Source: Myxococcales bacterium
GTDB taxonomy: Bacteria; Myxococcota; UBA727; VGSZ01
Assembly: GCA_023248635.1 (NCBI GenBank)
Contig: JAHFED010000006.1
Location: 62,001 to 126,000 of the forward strand
DNA: 64,000 nt
Reading direction: 5' to 3'
This document shows, in pieces, positions 28,172 to 39,566 of the stretch. Every line of letters starts with the position of its first letter. The first letter of the stretch is position 1. The notes beneath the pieces are model-generated. The model was not told the origin of the DNA. It did not search any database and saw only the letters and a list, made by a program, of their open reading frames with translations. A program made the translations under genes and the position numbers.

Positions 28172-30403
28172 TCAGGCAGAGGCGAGCTGCACTGGTGGGG
28201 CCAAGGGGAGCTCGACGAGGAAGCGCGCCCCTTCGCCCGCGTTGCTCTCGACGCGAATGTCGCCGCCGTGGGCCCGGACGATCTGTCGCGCGATGTACAG
28301 GCCCAAGCCGAGGCCGCTGAACGAATGGGCCGACGCCGCGCGCTCGAAGCGATCGAAGATGCGGTCGACGTCGGTGGTGGAGATGCCGATGCCGTGGTCG
28401 CCGACGGTCAAGCAGGCCTGCTGGTGCTCGAAGCGCAGGGCGATCTCGATGGGTTTGCCCTGGCCGTATTTGATCGCGTTCGAGATCAGATTGGAGATCA
28501 CCTGATCGAGGCGGCTGCGGTCCCAGTCGCCGACGACGGCGCTGAGGTCTTGGCGCAGCTGCACCTGTTTGCGCTCGAGCTCGGGTTGAAAGCGGGCGAT
28601 GACATCTTTCACCAGCGCCTGCAGGTCGACTTCGCCGCGCTCGAGCTCCAAGCGCCCGGCGCGGATGCGTGAGACGTCGAGCAGTTGGTCGACGAGGAGT
28701 TGCAAGCGATCGACCTGCCGATCGGCCACCGCCAAAGAGTGCAAGACCGCCGGCGACGTCTCCTGGGCGCTCTGCAGCCGGATCAGCGAGCTCTGCAGTC
28801 CCATCTTCAGGGCCGTGATGGGCGTGCGCAGCTCGTGTGAGGCCACAGAAAGGAATTCGTCGCGGTGGCCGACGGCATCGCGCTCCCGTACATAGAGGCG
28901 CGCGTTCTGCAACGCTTGACCGGCACGGCGGGCAATCTCGGCGGCCAGCAGCATCACCTGTGCGTCCATGGGCCGGGCCGGCGCGCAGGACCACATCGAG
29001 ATGGTGCCGATGCGAACCTCACCGATGCACAGGGGTACAGCGAGGAAGGAGTGCACACCGAGAGCAACGAAGCCGGCCGCCGACCGCTCGGCGCCGGAAT
29101 TCTCGATCTGCACGACGTTGGGCCACGCCTTGGCCTTGCAGTCCGCCGGGCACTCGGCGCCCCGCCTGCAGGGCAGCGAGCCGCTGTGGGCGCTCGCCTG
29201 ATCTTGGCTGGTCCCGCAGTGCGCGTCGCCGGCGTGGCGGATCGCAGCGCTGAGGTCGGGCACCACCACGGGAGCATGACGGGAGTCAAAGAGCGTTCCG
29301 GCCAACACCGGGTGGGTCTCGAGCTCTTGGGCCAACTGCGTCTGCGCCGGCGTCGACCACGTCGAGGCCCGGGCCGCACGCAGCTTGTCGTCGTCGCCCG
29401 GCTCGATGCTGACCACGCAGCCGTCGGCGATGTCGGGTACGCAGGCCTTGCTGAGACGCTGGGCGATCTGGGCGGGATCGAGCGTGCTCGAAACCTCGTG
29501 ACTGATGCGCGCAAGCAGGCGCAGCGTGCGCTCGACGAGCTTGGCCTCGGTGATGTCCACGCTGAAGCCGCGGATCTCCACGCCATCGGGGTCGGTCGTG
29601 CGCTCCAACTTCTTCTCGAGCCGCACGGTGGTCGACAGCCACAGTGTTTCGCCGTCGCTGCGGCGCAGCCGGTGGTCGAAGGTCTCGGCGACGTCGGCCC
29701 GCAGGGAGCGCAGCCGCGTCTCGAACGCGGGGAGGTCGTCGGGGTGCACGAGGCGCGTCAGCTGATCGGGTCGCAAGGGATCAAGGCCCCCGCCGATGAT
29801 GGCCGTCGCGCCGCCGCTGGCGAAGGAGAGGACGAGGCTGACGGGCTCGGCCACCCACACGATGGCCCGGGGGATGCCTTCGACGAGGTCCCGGTAACGA
29901 CGTTGCAAGGTCTGTTCGCGGCGCAGAGCCAGCAACTCCAGCTCGGCAAGACGGCGCTCCTGCTCCTTCTTGTCGCGCTCCCGCAGTTGCCAGGCTTGCT
30001 CGATCACCAGCAGCCGTGAGCGGTGCAGCTGCGCAAAGACGGCGACCTTGGTTTGCAGATACTCGGCGACGATGGGCTTGGAGATGTAGTCGACGGCGCC
30101 GGCGCGGTAGCCGCGGGCCACGTAGCGCTGGTCGGTGTTCAGCGCCGTCAGGAAGATGATCGGAATGTCTTTGAGCTTGGGGTTGTTTTTGATCAGGTCG
30201 GCGGTCTCGAAGCCATCCATCCCTGGCATCTGCACGTCGAGCAAGATGATCGCGCAGTCGCCGCTCAGCAGATAGCGCAGCGCGTCGGCGCCAGAGCCCG
30301 CCTTGATCAGATCGTAATCAGGGGAAGCGAGGATCGCTTCGAGTGAGAGGAGGTTCTCTGGCCGATCATCGACGAGGAGAACCCGAACTTTCGCGTTGCC
30401 CAT
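28172..30403 (-). CDS. Soluble hybrid histidine kinase: REC-PAS-GAF-HisKA-HATPase
   Basis: A 743-residue sensor kinase. N-terminal receiver domain with phospho-acceptor Asp56 (ILLDVQMPGMDG) and the conserved Lys in YISKP. Coiled helices, then a PAS domain (RDLVEGIPRAIVWVAEPVS... and GFSVDITEAKLVERTL), then a GAF domain, then HisKA with His523 (SHELRTP), and a HATPase domain (N-box NAIKYG, G-boxes GDHGIGIS and GLGLGLYIA). No membrane segment. The receiver at the front may be the input. In the GAF part, about residues 380-420, five cysteines cluster (CGTS..., CRRGAECPADC), which is uncommon. Start: ATG at 30403, directly before the receiver; RBS weak. Confidence 0.9.
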   Translation of the reverse strand: MGNAKVRVLLVDDRPENLLSLEAILASPDYDLIKAGSGADALRYLLSGDCAIILLDVQMPGMDGFETADLIKNNPKLKDIPIIFLTALNTDQRYVARGYRAGAVDYISKPIVAEYLQTKVAVFAQLHRSRLLVIEQAWQLRERDKKEQERRLAELELLALRREQTLQRRYRDLVEGIPRAIVWVAEPVSLVLSFASGGATAIIGGGLDPLRPDQLTRLVHPDDLPAFETRLRSLRADVAETFDHRLRRSDGETLWLSTTVRLEKKLERTTDPDGVEIRGFSVDITEAKLVERTLRLLARISHEVSSTLDPAQIAQRLSKACVPDIADGCVVSIEPGDDDKLRAARASTWSTPAQTQLAQELETHPVLAGTLFDSRHAPVVVPDLSAAIRHAGDAHCGTSQDQASAHSGSLPCRRGAECPADCKAKAWPNVVQIENSGAERSAAGFVALGVHSFLAVPLCIGEVRIGTISMWSCAPARPMDAQVMLLAAEIARRAGQALQNARLYVRERDAVGHRDEFLSVASHELRTPITALKMGLQSSLIRLQSAQETSPAVLHSLAVADRQVDRLQLLVDQLLDVSRIRAGRLELERGEVDLQALVKDVIARFQPELERKQVQLRQDLSAVVGDWDRSRLDQVISNLISNAIKYGQGKPIEIALRFEHQQACLTVGDHGIGISTTDVDRIFDRFERAASAHSFSGLGLGLYIARQIVRAHGGDIRVESNAGEGARFLVELPLAPPVQLASA

Positions 30404-30500
30404 CTCGTTTTGGTAGCGGAGCTGCGTCGTTCGAGCCAGCCCATCTCGCCCTCGCCGACGTTTGCTGGGCCTCGGGCAAAGTGCCTCCTGCTTTCGGCCA

Positions 30501-31073
30501 TCAGGCGGCACTGAGACCCCAACTCCGCAGCAGGAAAAAGATCACGACGCCGGTCACGGAGACGTAGAGCCACGCCGGCAAGAGCAAGCGCGTCACCTTC
30601 TTGTGCAGAACGAAGCGCCTTGTGCCGGCGAACCAGAAGGCGGCGAGGGCCCCGGGCACGATCAGCGTCGATAGCAGGATGTGACTGACAAGAATGGCAA
30701 AATAGATCGCACGGATAGCGCCTTCACCTGTGAATTTGGTGTCGCCGTGAACATAGTGATAAACAATGTATGACACGAGGAAGAGCCCGGACGACGCAAA
30801 CGCAGCCACCATGCAATATCGATGCAGATGCGGCTTCTTCTGTTTGATAAAGATGAAACCCAAGGAAAGCAGGCAGCCCGAAAGGGCGTTCAGGCTCGCG
30901 TTGACGGCTGGCAAGAAACGCAGGTCGACGCCGGCGTCGGGTCTGGCGCTGCGCACCACCAGCAGCCAAAAGAGAAAGCCCAGGGCCAGCACCGACACCA
31001 CGGCGTTGAAGAGGTAGAAGCGTCGATCGGTGGTGGGGGCGACGACGTTGGCGTGGGCAGGCGTTGCGCTCAT
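30501..31073 (-). CDS. DUF420 membrane protein (CtaM-like)
   Basis: A 190-residue integral membrane protein with about five transmembrane segments. Histidines in HLHRYCMVAAF, YIVYHYVHGD and VSHILLSTL sit at the metal-ligand positions of DUF420 proteins; the Bacillus member CtaM is needed for cytochrome oxidase maturation. Function here is inferred from the family only. It is divergently oriented from the next gene and not next to oxidase genes, although haem O synthase and SCO are present 23 kb away. Several short stretches are AT-richer than the genome average. Confidence 0.8.
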   Translation of the reverse strand: MSATPAHANVVAPTTDRRFYLFNAVVSVLALGFLFWLLVVRSARPDAGVDLRFLPAVNASLNALSGCLLSLGFIFIKQKKPHLHRYCMVAAFASSGLFLVSYIVYHYVHGDTKFTGEGAIRAIYFAILVSHILLSTLIVPGALAAFWFAGTRRFVLHKKVTRLLLPAWLYVSVTGVVIFFLLRSWGLSAA

Positions 31074-31197
31074 GCCTGCTTCATGTCGCTGACGTTGCAA
31101 AGACGCCAGCGGGTCGGCGCGCTTGCCAGTGGGCGCGGGCCAAGAGGACGATGGGGGCAGGCGCCCGGAAGCGCGCGTCGACGACGCAGGAGCAACG

Positions 31198-31935
31198 ATG
31201 ACCTCACCCTGGCCCACTTCGATCCCTGGCATCCGCTTTGACGGGCCCCAGGACCCCAAGTGGCGGTCGAGCGCCGAAGTGTTGGCCACGAGGCTCTCTG
31301 CCAAAGCACCCAAGGACTTCGTTTTCGACGCTGTGCTGCGGCCGGTGCAGGGCCCCCGCGAGCTCGATCACGTGCCCGGTTTTCTCCGCTGCGAAAGCGA
31401 GAGCGGCTGGTGGTCCTACGTCGTCATCGGCAATGCGATCTTTGCGTTGGGTGAGGGGGCGGCGTCGACGGCGGAGGCCTTCTTGTCGCACGCGCGTTTT
31501 CCGGCGCAGCCCTTGACGTGGTGGATCCTGTGCGAGCTGCTCACGCATTTCCGGGTGCTGCCCGAGGGTTGGTATCTCTCGAACCCCCGGCTGCCGGGGA
31601 CCGCCGAGGAGCACTATCGCCGGCAGTACGTGCCTGTGCCCGAGCTGTCGCTCACTGCGCAGCCGGCGAGCGCGCGCCTGCGCATCTTTCGCATGAGGTC
31701 GTTCGGCGATCGCTCCCTGCAGCTGGAACCGAAGTTGTCAGCGGCGGCGCCGTCGTCGGGTCCGCCGGGTCCATCGGGTCCGCGGGGGCCTGGGCCTTCA
31801 CCTTCGGGTGGCGGGGCCACCCCCCAAGTCATGTGGCGTTTGCAGATGGACTTCGCTGCCGACGCGCGCTGGCAGATGTCGGTGCTGGGGCAGCAGTACG
31901 GGTCCCAGGGTCCCTATTGGACCGACGAGCCGTGA
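31198..31935 (+). CDS. Unknown protein with collagen-like linker
   Basis: A 245-residue cytoplasmic protein I do not recognise. The N-terminal 165 residues form a mixed domain rich in Trp and Phe (SGWWSYVVIGNAIFAL, LTWWILCELLTHFRVL). A collagen-type Gly-X-Y segment (SSGPPGPSGPRGPG) links it to a short C-terminal block (MWRLQMDFAADARWQMSVLG). No signal peptide. AGGAG lies seven bases before the ATG. Divergent from the DUF420 gene by 124 bases, so the two may share a regulatory region. Confidence 0.6.
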   Translation: MTSPWPTSIPGIRFDGPQDPKWRSSAEVLATRLSAKAPKDFVFDAVLRPVQGPRELDHVPGFLRCESESGWWSYVVIGNAIFALGEGAASTAEAFLSHARFPAQPLTWWILCELLTHFRVLPEGWYLSNPRLPGTAEEHYRRQYVPVPELSLTAQPASARLRIFRMRSFGDRSLQLEPKLSAAAPSSGPPGPSGPRGPGPSPSGGGATPQVMWRLQMDFAADARWQMSVLGQQYGSQGPYWTDEP

Positions 31936-32036
31936 GACGGGTCTGCTGCGCCCACGGCGGCGTCGTCGTCGATGGCCGGGATGCCATCCCCGACACGACC
32001 TTCGATGGCTGCTGCTCATCCGTGACGCTCAACCAG

Positions 32037-32390
32037 ATGGTGAAGTCGCAGCACGATGTCGCGGCCTCCTCGCCCGAGGTCGGGGGTCAGTCGGGTCGGG
32101 CGAAGTCGGGCGCGGTCGGGGTGCAGGTGGGGCACGGTCTGAAGCGGGACCACGTGGCGTTGGGCGACGTCGCCGGGCGCTTCCACATCTTCAGGCACAC
32201 GTTCTTTGCTCGCTTGGCGATGCGTGGCGTTCCGGCGAAGGCGATCCAGGAGCTGGCGGGGCACGCCGACCTCACCACGACGATGCGGTACATGCACTTG
32301 TCCCTGGCGGCGCGCGGACAAGCGCTGCGGCTGCTCGAGAACCCGAGCGGCAATCTGACGGCAACGAAGGCGGAGGCAGAGGAGGGGTAA
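32037..32390 (+). pseudogene. Tyrosine recombinase (integrase) remnant
   Basis: Only the catalytic C-terminus is recognisable: HIFRHTFFARLAMRGV (HxxR), IQELAGHADLTTTMRYMHLS (His and Tyr nucleophile region). Upstream of about 32160 the frame gives low-complexity sequence that matches no integrase, and no N-terminal domain or full catalytic Arg I block is present. It ends 42 bases before the 3' end of tRNA-Asp on the opposite strand, the usual arrangement of an integrated element at a tRNA. Likely a decayed remnant of a genomic island. Start shown is nominal. Confidence 0.65.
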
Positions 32391-32419
32391 AAGAAAACCC
32401 TCGGCGAACCGAGGGTTTA
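32389..32419 (-). terminator. Rho-independent terminator of tRNA-Asp
   Basis: On the minus strand: CCCTCGGTTCGCCGAGGG followed by TTTTCTTTT. It lies 13 bases past the 3' end of the tRNA-Asp gene, in the right orientation. Confidence 0.8.
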
Positions 32420-32431
32420 GAGAACCTCAAC

Positions 32432-32508
<77 letters not shown>

Positions 32509-32587
32509 AACGGCGACGCGTTTCGTATCCGTCGTCGTCCCGCGCGTCAAGCGCGATCGGTGCGCGTTTGACCGCTGCCGCCTGCCC

Positions 32588-33961
32588 TCACGGCTTCTTC
32601 GGTACGCGCACGACCTCGACCAGCGCCGTCGCCGCCCGACGCACGCGGGGACGCGGCCGCGCACTCTCCTCCCCAACCGGGGTCGGCCGTGGGGCCTCCT
32701 CCAGCGTGGGAGCTCGACGACGCGAGCGTGGTGCGGCTTCGGGCGGCGCTTCGGGCACCACAGCCAACGCAGGCTCCGGCGTCGACGCCGGTGGGGGAAT
32801 GATCTCTTCGGACTTCTTGCTGCTCTTTTTTCGCGTGGCCTTTTTCGCCGGCGCCGCAGACAGCGTTTCAGCCGGAACCTCGACGGCGACGGGCGAGGGC
32901 TCGGCGAGGACGGCAGCCTCGACCGCTGGCGCCTCCGGAGGGATCTGCTGCTGCACAGGCTCGGCGAGCACCGGCGGCGTGCGGACCGGCGAAGGCCCAC
33001 GGCGGCGGTGCTCGTCGAGGCTCTCGAGGTAGAAGCGCTCGTCGTTGAGCGGCAGAACCGCCAGGCGAATGCGGTCGTCGGGGTAACGATTCACGACCTT
33101 ATTCACAATGTAATTAAGCGACATCAATGCCGCGTTTCCCATGACGAACAGCGGATCCGCAGCATTGGCCGCGCGGCGTTCGGCCGGCAGGGAGGCCGAA
33201 GGACCTTTGTCGTCGATGGTCACTAAGAGCTTGGGTTTGTCGCCGTCTTCGATCACCCGGGCGGCGACGATGGCCTCGCGACCAGCCTCGGCGACGATGT
33301 CCTTCACGAAGCGCTCGGCCTCGGCGCGCTTGGCCTCGGCTGGGGTTTTTAATGTATACTCAAACCGATCATCTTCGTCGAAGTCGAAGAAGCGCTGGGC
33401 TCGGCGCTCGTTGACTTCCTGGGCGGCGTGGCCGTCGACCTGCTCGAAGCGCTTCTTGGGCGCATCGAGGGCTCGACGGGGCTGCTGCGCATGTTGCTGT
33501 TGCTGCGGCGGCGGGTCGTCGTCGAAGGTCTCCTCGGGGGGGGGCTGGTTGGGACGTTGGTTGCCACCAGCGATGAGCGGGTTGACGCCCCCCACCAGCC
33601 AGCGGCCGGCGCGCTCGACGGGGGCCGCTCCTTTGGAACGACGTCGGCGCTTCTTGGGATCCATGTCGAGCAGGATCCCCGAGGCCTCATGCGTGGGGGA
33701 GCTGTCGACGCGGTTGCCGACGTTGTCGTCGGGGATGTGCTCTTCCTCGTCGGGATCGCGGCGGTTGCCGAGGTCGTCGGGGGGCACGATCACCGGCTTG
33801 AAGCTCTTGCGGTTGCCGACGTCGTCACCGGGCTGCAGACCGTTGGCCTCGCCCGTCCAGCTGCGGCCATCGTTTGCATGCGCGTGGCTGCCGCCGCCGC
33901 CCCCTCCACCGCCACCACCACGATGGCGGCGGTTTTTTCGGAAACCCATCTTCTGCTCCAT
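32588..33961 (-). CDS. KhpB/Jag-like KH-domain RNA-binding protein
   Basis: A 457-residue protein next to yidC, the normal place of jag/khpB. The recognisable part is the Jag-type KH domain at about residues 225-325: ERFVKDIVAEAGREAIVAA, NAALMSLNYIVNKVVNRYP and FYLESL. The R3H domain usual in Jag/KhpB is not seen. It is flanked by long disordered tails: a poly-Gly patch near the start, three DD(V/L/N)-GNR motifs (about residues 45-85), a Pro/Gln block, and an Ala/Pro/Lys-rich C-terminus with basic RSRRR runs. KhpB proteins bind RNA and affect division and envelope growth in firmicutes; a similar role here is inferred. Confidence 0.75.
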   Translation of the reverse strand: MEQKMGFRKNRRHRGGGGGGGGGGSHAHANDGRSWTGEANGLQPGDDVGNRKSFKPVIVPPDDLGNRRDPDEEEHIPDDNVGNRVDSSPTHEASGILLDMDPKKRRRRSKGAAPVERAGRWLVGGVNPLIAGGNQRPNQPPPEETFDDDPPPQQQQHAQQPRRALDAPKKRFEQVDGHAAQEVNERRAQRFFDFDEDDRFEYTLKTPAEAKRAEAERFVKDIVAEAGREAIVAARVIEDGDKPKLLVTIDDKGPSASLPAERRAANAADPLFVMGNAALMSLNYIVNKVVNRYPDDRIRLAVLPLNDERFYLESLDEHRRRGPSPVRTPPVLAEPVQQQIPPEAPAVEAAVLAEPSPVAVEVPAETLSAAPAKKATRKKSSKKSEEIIPPPASTPEPALAVVPEAPPEAAPRSRRRAPTLEEAPRPTPVGEESARPRPRVRRAATALVEVVRVPKKP

Positions 33962-33999
33962 GTGCCGTCGGTGACGGCGTCTGCTGGTGCCCCGGGCGC

Positions 34000-35760
34000 T
34001 CAGCCGTATTTGCGCTTGATGAACCAGCTTTGGGTCATGCGCAAGATGCTGTTGGTGATCATGTAGATCGACAGGCCCGAGGCCATGTTAAACATAATAA
34101 ACAAGAAAAACACAGGCATGCCGTACATCATGTATTTCATCTGCGGCTGATCTTCGGGCGGGGGTTGTTGCATAGTGGAGACGAACATCAACCCGCACAC
34201 GATGAAGGGCAGCAGCGGCCAGCCAAAGACGATGGTGTCAGCCTGGGTGAGGTCCAGGATGCCGAGCAGGGGGAAAGGCTGCTGAAAGAGCTCCACCGAC
34301 GTCGACAGCGTGCGGTAGAGGGCCATCCACACCGGCATCGAGATCAGCATCGGCAAGCAGCCCATCAAGTTGGCGAAGGGATTAACACCTTTGGATGCGA
34401 AGAAGGCTTGCTGCTTTTCAACCATCTGCCGCTGATCAGCACCGTATTTTTCTTTCAGCTTATCAAGCTCTGGCTTGAGTTCTTTCATGATCTTGCTAAA
34501 TTTCTTCATCTCTACCATCGACTTGTGGGTCAACGGGAAGGTCAAGGTGAAGATCATCAGCGTCAAGGCGATGATGCCCCAGCCATAGTTGCCGGTCTGT
34601 CCCTTCAAAAAGACCAAGAGCCAGAGCAGCGGGCGCGAGAGCACCGCCAGCATGCCGAAGTCGATGGACTCCTCGAGCCCGTGGCCAAACTGCTGCAAGA
34701 AACCGAGCTGCTTGGGACCCAGATAGGCCGGCTGCGTCAACGTTTTGCTCTCGCCCGGCGCCAGGGGAATGGGCGACAGCTCGACGACGACCTGGATGCC
34801 GCGGTGGTCCTTGTCGATCTCGAAGTAACTCGCCTTGCATCGATCGGTGGGGGTGTTGTCGAAGGCGACGGCGGCGACGAAGTAGTGGCGATCGATGGCC
34901 GCCGAGCGAACCGCTCCGCTGTAGATGTGCTCGTCGGGGTCTTTTTGCACCGCCTTGGACAAGAAGTGCTCGCGGGTGCCGGCGACGTCGCAGTGGCCAC
35001 CAAGACGATCGGGGGTACCCGGCGACAGGAAGCCGCCCTCGTTGCGTTCGCCGCCGCGTTCGCTGCCGCTGAGCACCAGGTCGAGCTGTGCGCTCTTGCG
35101 TTCGCTGCCTTCGTTCACCAGCGTGAGCTCGTGGGTGAGCGCGAAGGTCTTATCGCTGAAGGTGTAGCGACGGTTGACCCGAATGCCCGACGACGTCAGC
35201 CGCGTGAACAACACCGAAGTCGGCGTCGACTCCTTGAGCTCGTAGGGGGCATCGGCAGCCAGATCGACGTCGCCGCCGCGGGAACGCAGGGCCGGCAGCC
35301 GCGCCTCTTGGTTGGTCGCTTGGGCCAAGTCGACGGGCCGGGGCGGCGCCAGACCCTTGTTCTTGTTGAGCTGGGTCTCGAAATAGTCCGTCAGCTCGTA
35401 GTGAGAAAACTGGGCACCGCGGCTCGAGAGCGTGGCTGCGTAACCACCAGAAATATCGACCGACCCCGAATTCTTGGCGACGTCGGCGGCAAAGGTGCGG
35501 GTCTCTTCGGGACGATCCGCCAGGGCGTCGGCGAAGGCCGGTGCGGCTCCCGAGATCGACGTGGCCGAAGAAGGCGCCGTCGTCGTCGCGGTTGCTGAGG
35601 CTGCCTCGGGGTGCTTCTCGGTCTTCTTGCCGCCCCAGATCGTGATGGCCGTCCACATGACCAACATCAAGGAGGCCGTGAGGACCACGCGTGACATTGA
35701 CGTCCCGCCCTGCTGTCGGGGGTCGAGGGGGGGAAGGAACCCGCCGGGCGAGCTGCTCAT
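34000..35760 (-). CDS. yidC: Membrane protein insertase YidC
   Basis: Inner-membrane insertase/chaperone for integral proteins, working alone or with SecYEG. 586 residues. One N-terminal anchor (RVVLTASLMLVMWTAITIWGG), a large periplasmic domain rich in acidic/Ser residues (typical of Gram-negatives), then the conserved 60KD-IMP core: LVFLKGQTGNYGWGIIALTL, FPLTHKSMVEMKKFSKIMKE, FASKGVNPFANLMGCLPMLISMPVWMALY, and the C-terminal helices near KYMMYGMPVFFLFIMFNMASG. The ATG at 35760 has AAGGAT five bases upstream; a start at 35697 lacks one, so the protein probably has a 21-residue N-terminal tail. Followed by the khpB-like gene. Confidence 0.95.
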   Translation of the reverse strand: MSSSPGGFLPPLDPRQQGGTSMSRVVLTASLMLVMWTAITIWGGKKTEKHPEAASATATTTAPSSATSISGAAPAFADALADRPEETRTFAADVAKNSGSVDISGGYAATLSSRGAQFSHYELTDYFETQLNKNKGLAPPRPVDLAQATNQEARLPALRSRGGDVDLAADAPYELKESTPTSVLFTRLTSSGIRVNRRYTFSDKTFALTHELTLVNEGSERKSAQLDLVLSGSERGGERNEGGFLSPGTPDRLGGHCDVAGTREHFLSKAVQKDPDEHIYSGAVRSAAIDRHYFVAAVAFDNTPTDRCKASYFEIDKDHRGIQVVVELSPIPLAPGESKTLTQPAYLGPKQLGFLQQFGHGLEESIDFGMLAVLSRPLLWLLVFLKGQTGNYGWGIIALTLMIFTLTFPLTHKSMVEMKKFSKIMKELKPELDKLKEKYGADQRQMVEKQQAFFASKGVNPFANLMGCLPMLISMPVWMALYRTLSTSVELFQQPFPLLGILDLTQADTIVFGWPLLPFIVCGLMFVSTMQQPPPEDQPQMKYMMYGMPVFFLFIMFNMASGLSIYMITNSILRMTQSWFIKRKYG

Positions 35761-36026
35761 GGTGATCCTTGAAGTTCCGATGGCGGCACGACGGAAGCCG
35801 AGCAGCGGGACGGGTACGTGGTTGGCGTAGGCGAGGGAAAGCATCGGCGCAACCGCGGCGTCGACAAGACGCCCGCTCTCAGCCTGCGGACCGACTGCGT
35901 CTTCGACGCTGTCTGGGCTTCATTCCCGCGTAGCCCGGATCCAGCCCGCAATTCTCCCGCTCTGCTCGGGCGGCCCTGTCGGCTTCCCAAAGCGGAAGCG
36001 GACGGACCGACTTTGTTCCAAATGCG

Positions 36027-39215
<3,189 letters not shown>

Positions 39216-39424
39216 TTGCAGCCTGCCCGCGTCGGCCAGACGTCGACCCTTTGGCGCGGGTGAGTCCGGCGAGAAGTGTTGACGCCGGCAGAACGCGCGT
39301 GAGCGTCACCGGCGTCGGGATCGTCGAGTGTTCCTCAGCCGCTGGCGCGCCTGAAGTTTGGAAGAACGGTAGGGACGGACCCTACCTTGGTCAAGGCGTC
39401 GTCGACGGTCCGGACGCTGAAGTA

Positions 39425-39560
39425 CTTGCGCCGTTGCACGGCGCAAAAAAGTGCTTCCTGCTTTGCGCGGTGCCAACGGCGCAAAGGGCTTCCTGCTTTG
39501 CGCCGTGCCGACGGCGCAAAGGGCTTCCTGCTTTGCGCCGTGCCGACGGCGCAAAGCAGG
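39425..39560. repeat. Tandem array of four hairpins
   Basis: About 3.5 copies of a 35-38 bp unit: unit 1 at 39440-39477 (38 bp), unit 2 at 39478-39512 (35 bp), unit 3 at 39513-39547 (identical 35 bp), then a partial unit to 39560 ending in a G run. Each junction forms an 11-pair stem CTTTGCGCCGT/ACGGCGCAAAG with a four-base loop; a shorter one precedes at 39425-39446. The array lies downstream of the 3' end of the large lipoprotein gene and upstream of secA, both on the minus strand. Confidence 0.9.
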
Positions 39561-39566
39561 GGGGGG

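Noticed and set aside
32160-32390. Functional XerC/D recombinase
   Set aside because: Only the last catalytic blocks are present and upstream sequence lacks an N-terminal domain.
39425-39560. CRISPR-like array
   Set aside because: The units are adjacent hairpins with no unique spacers between them and no cas genes nearby; it is a tandem hairpin array.
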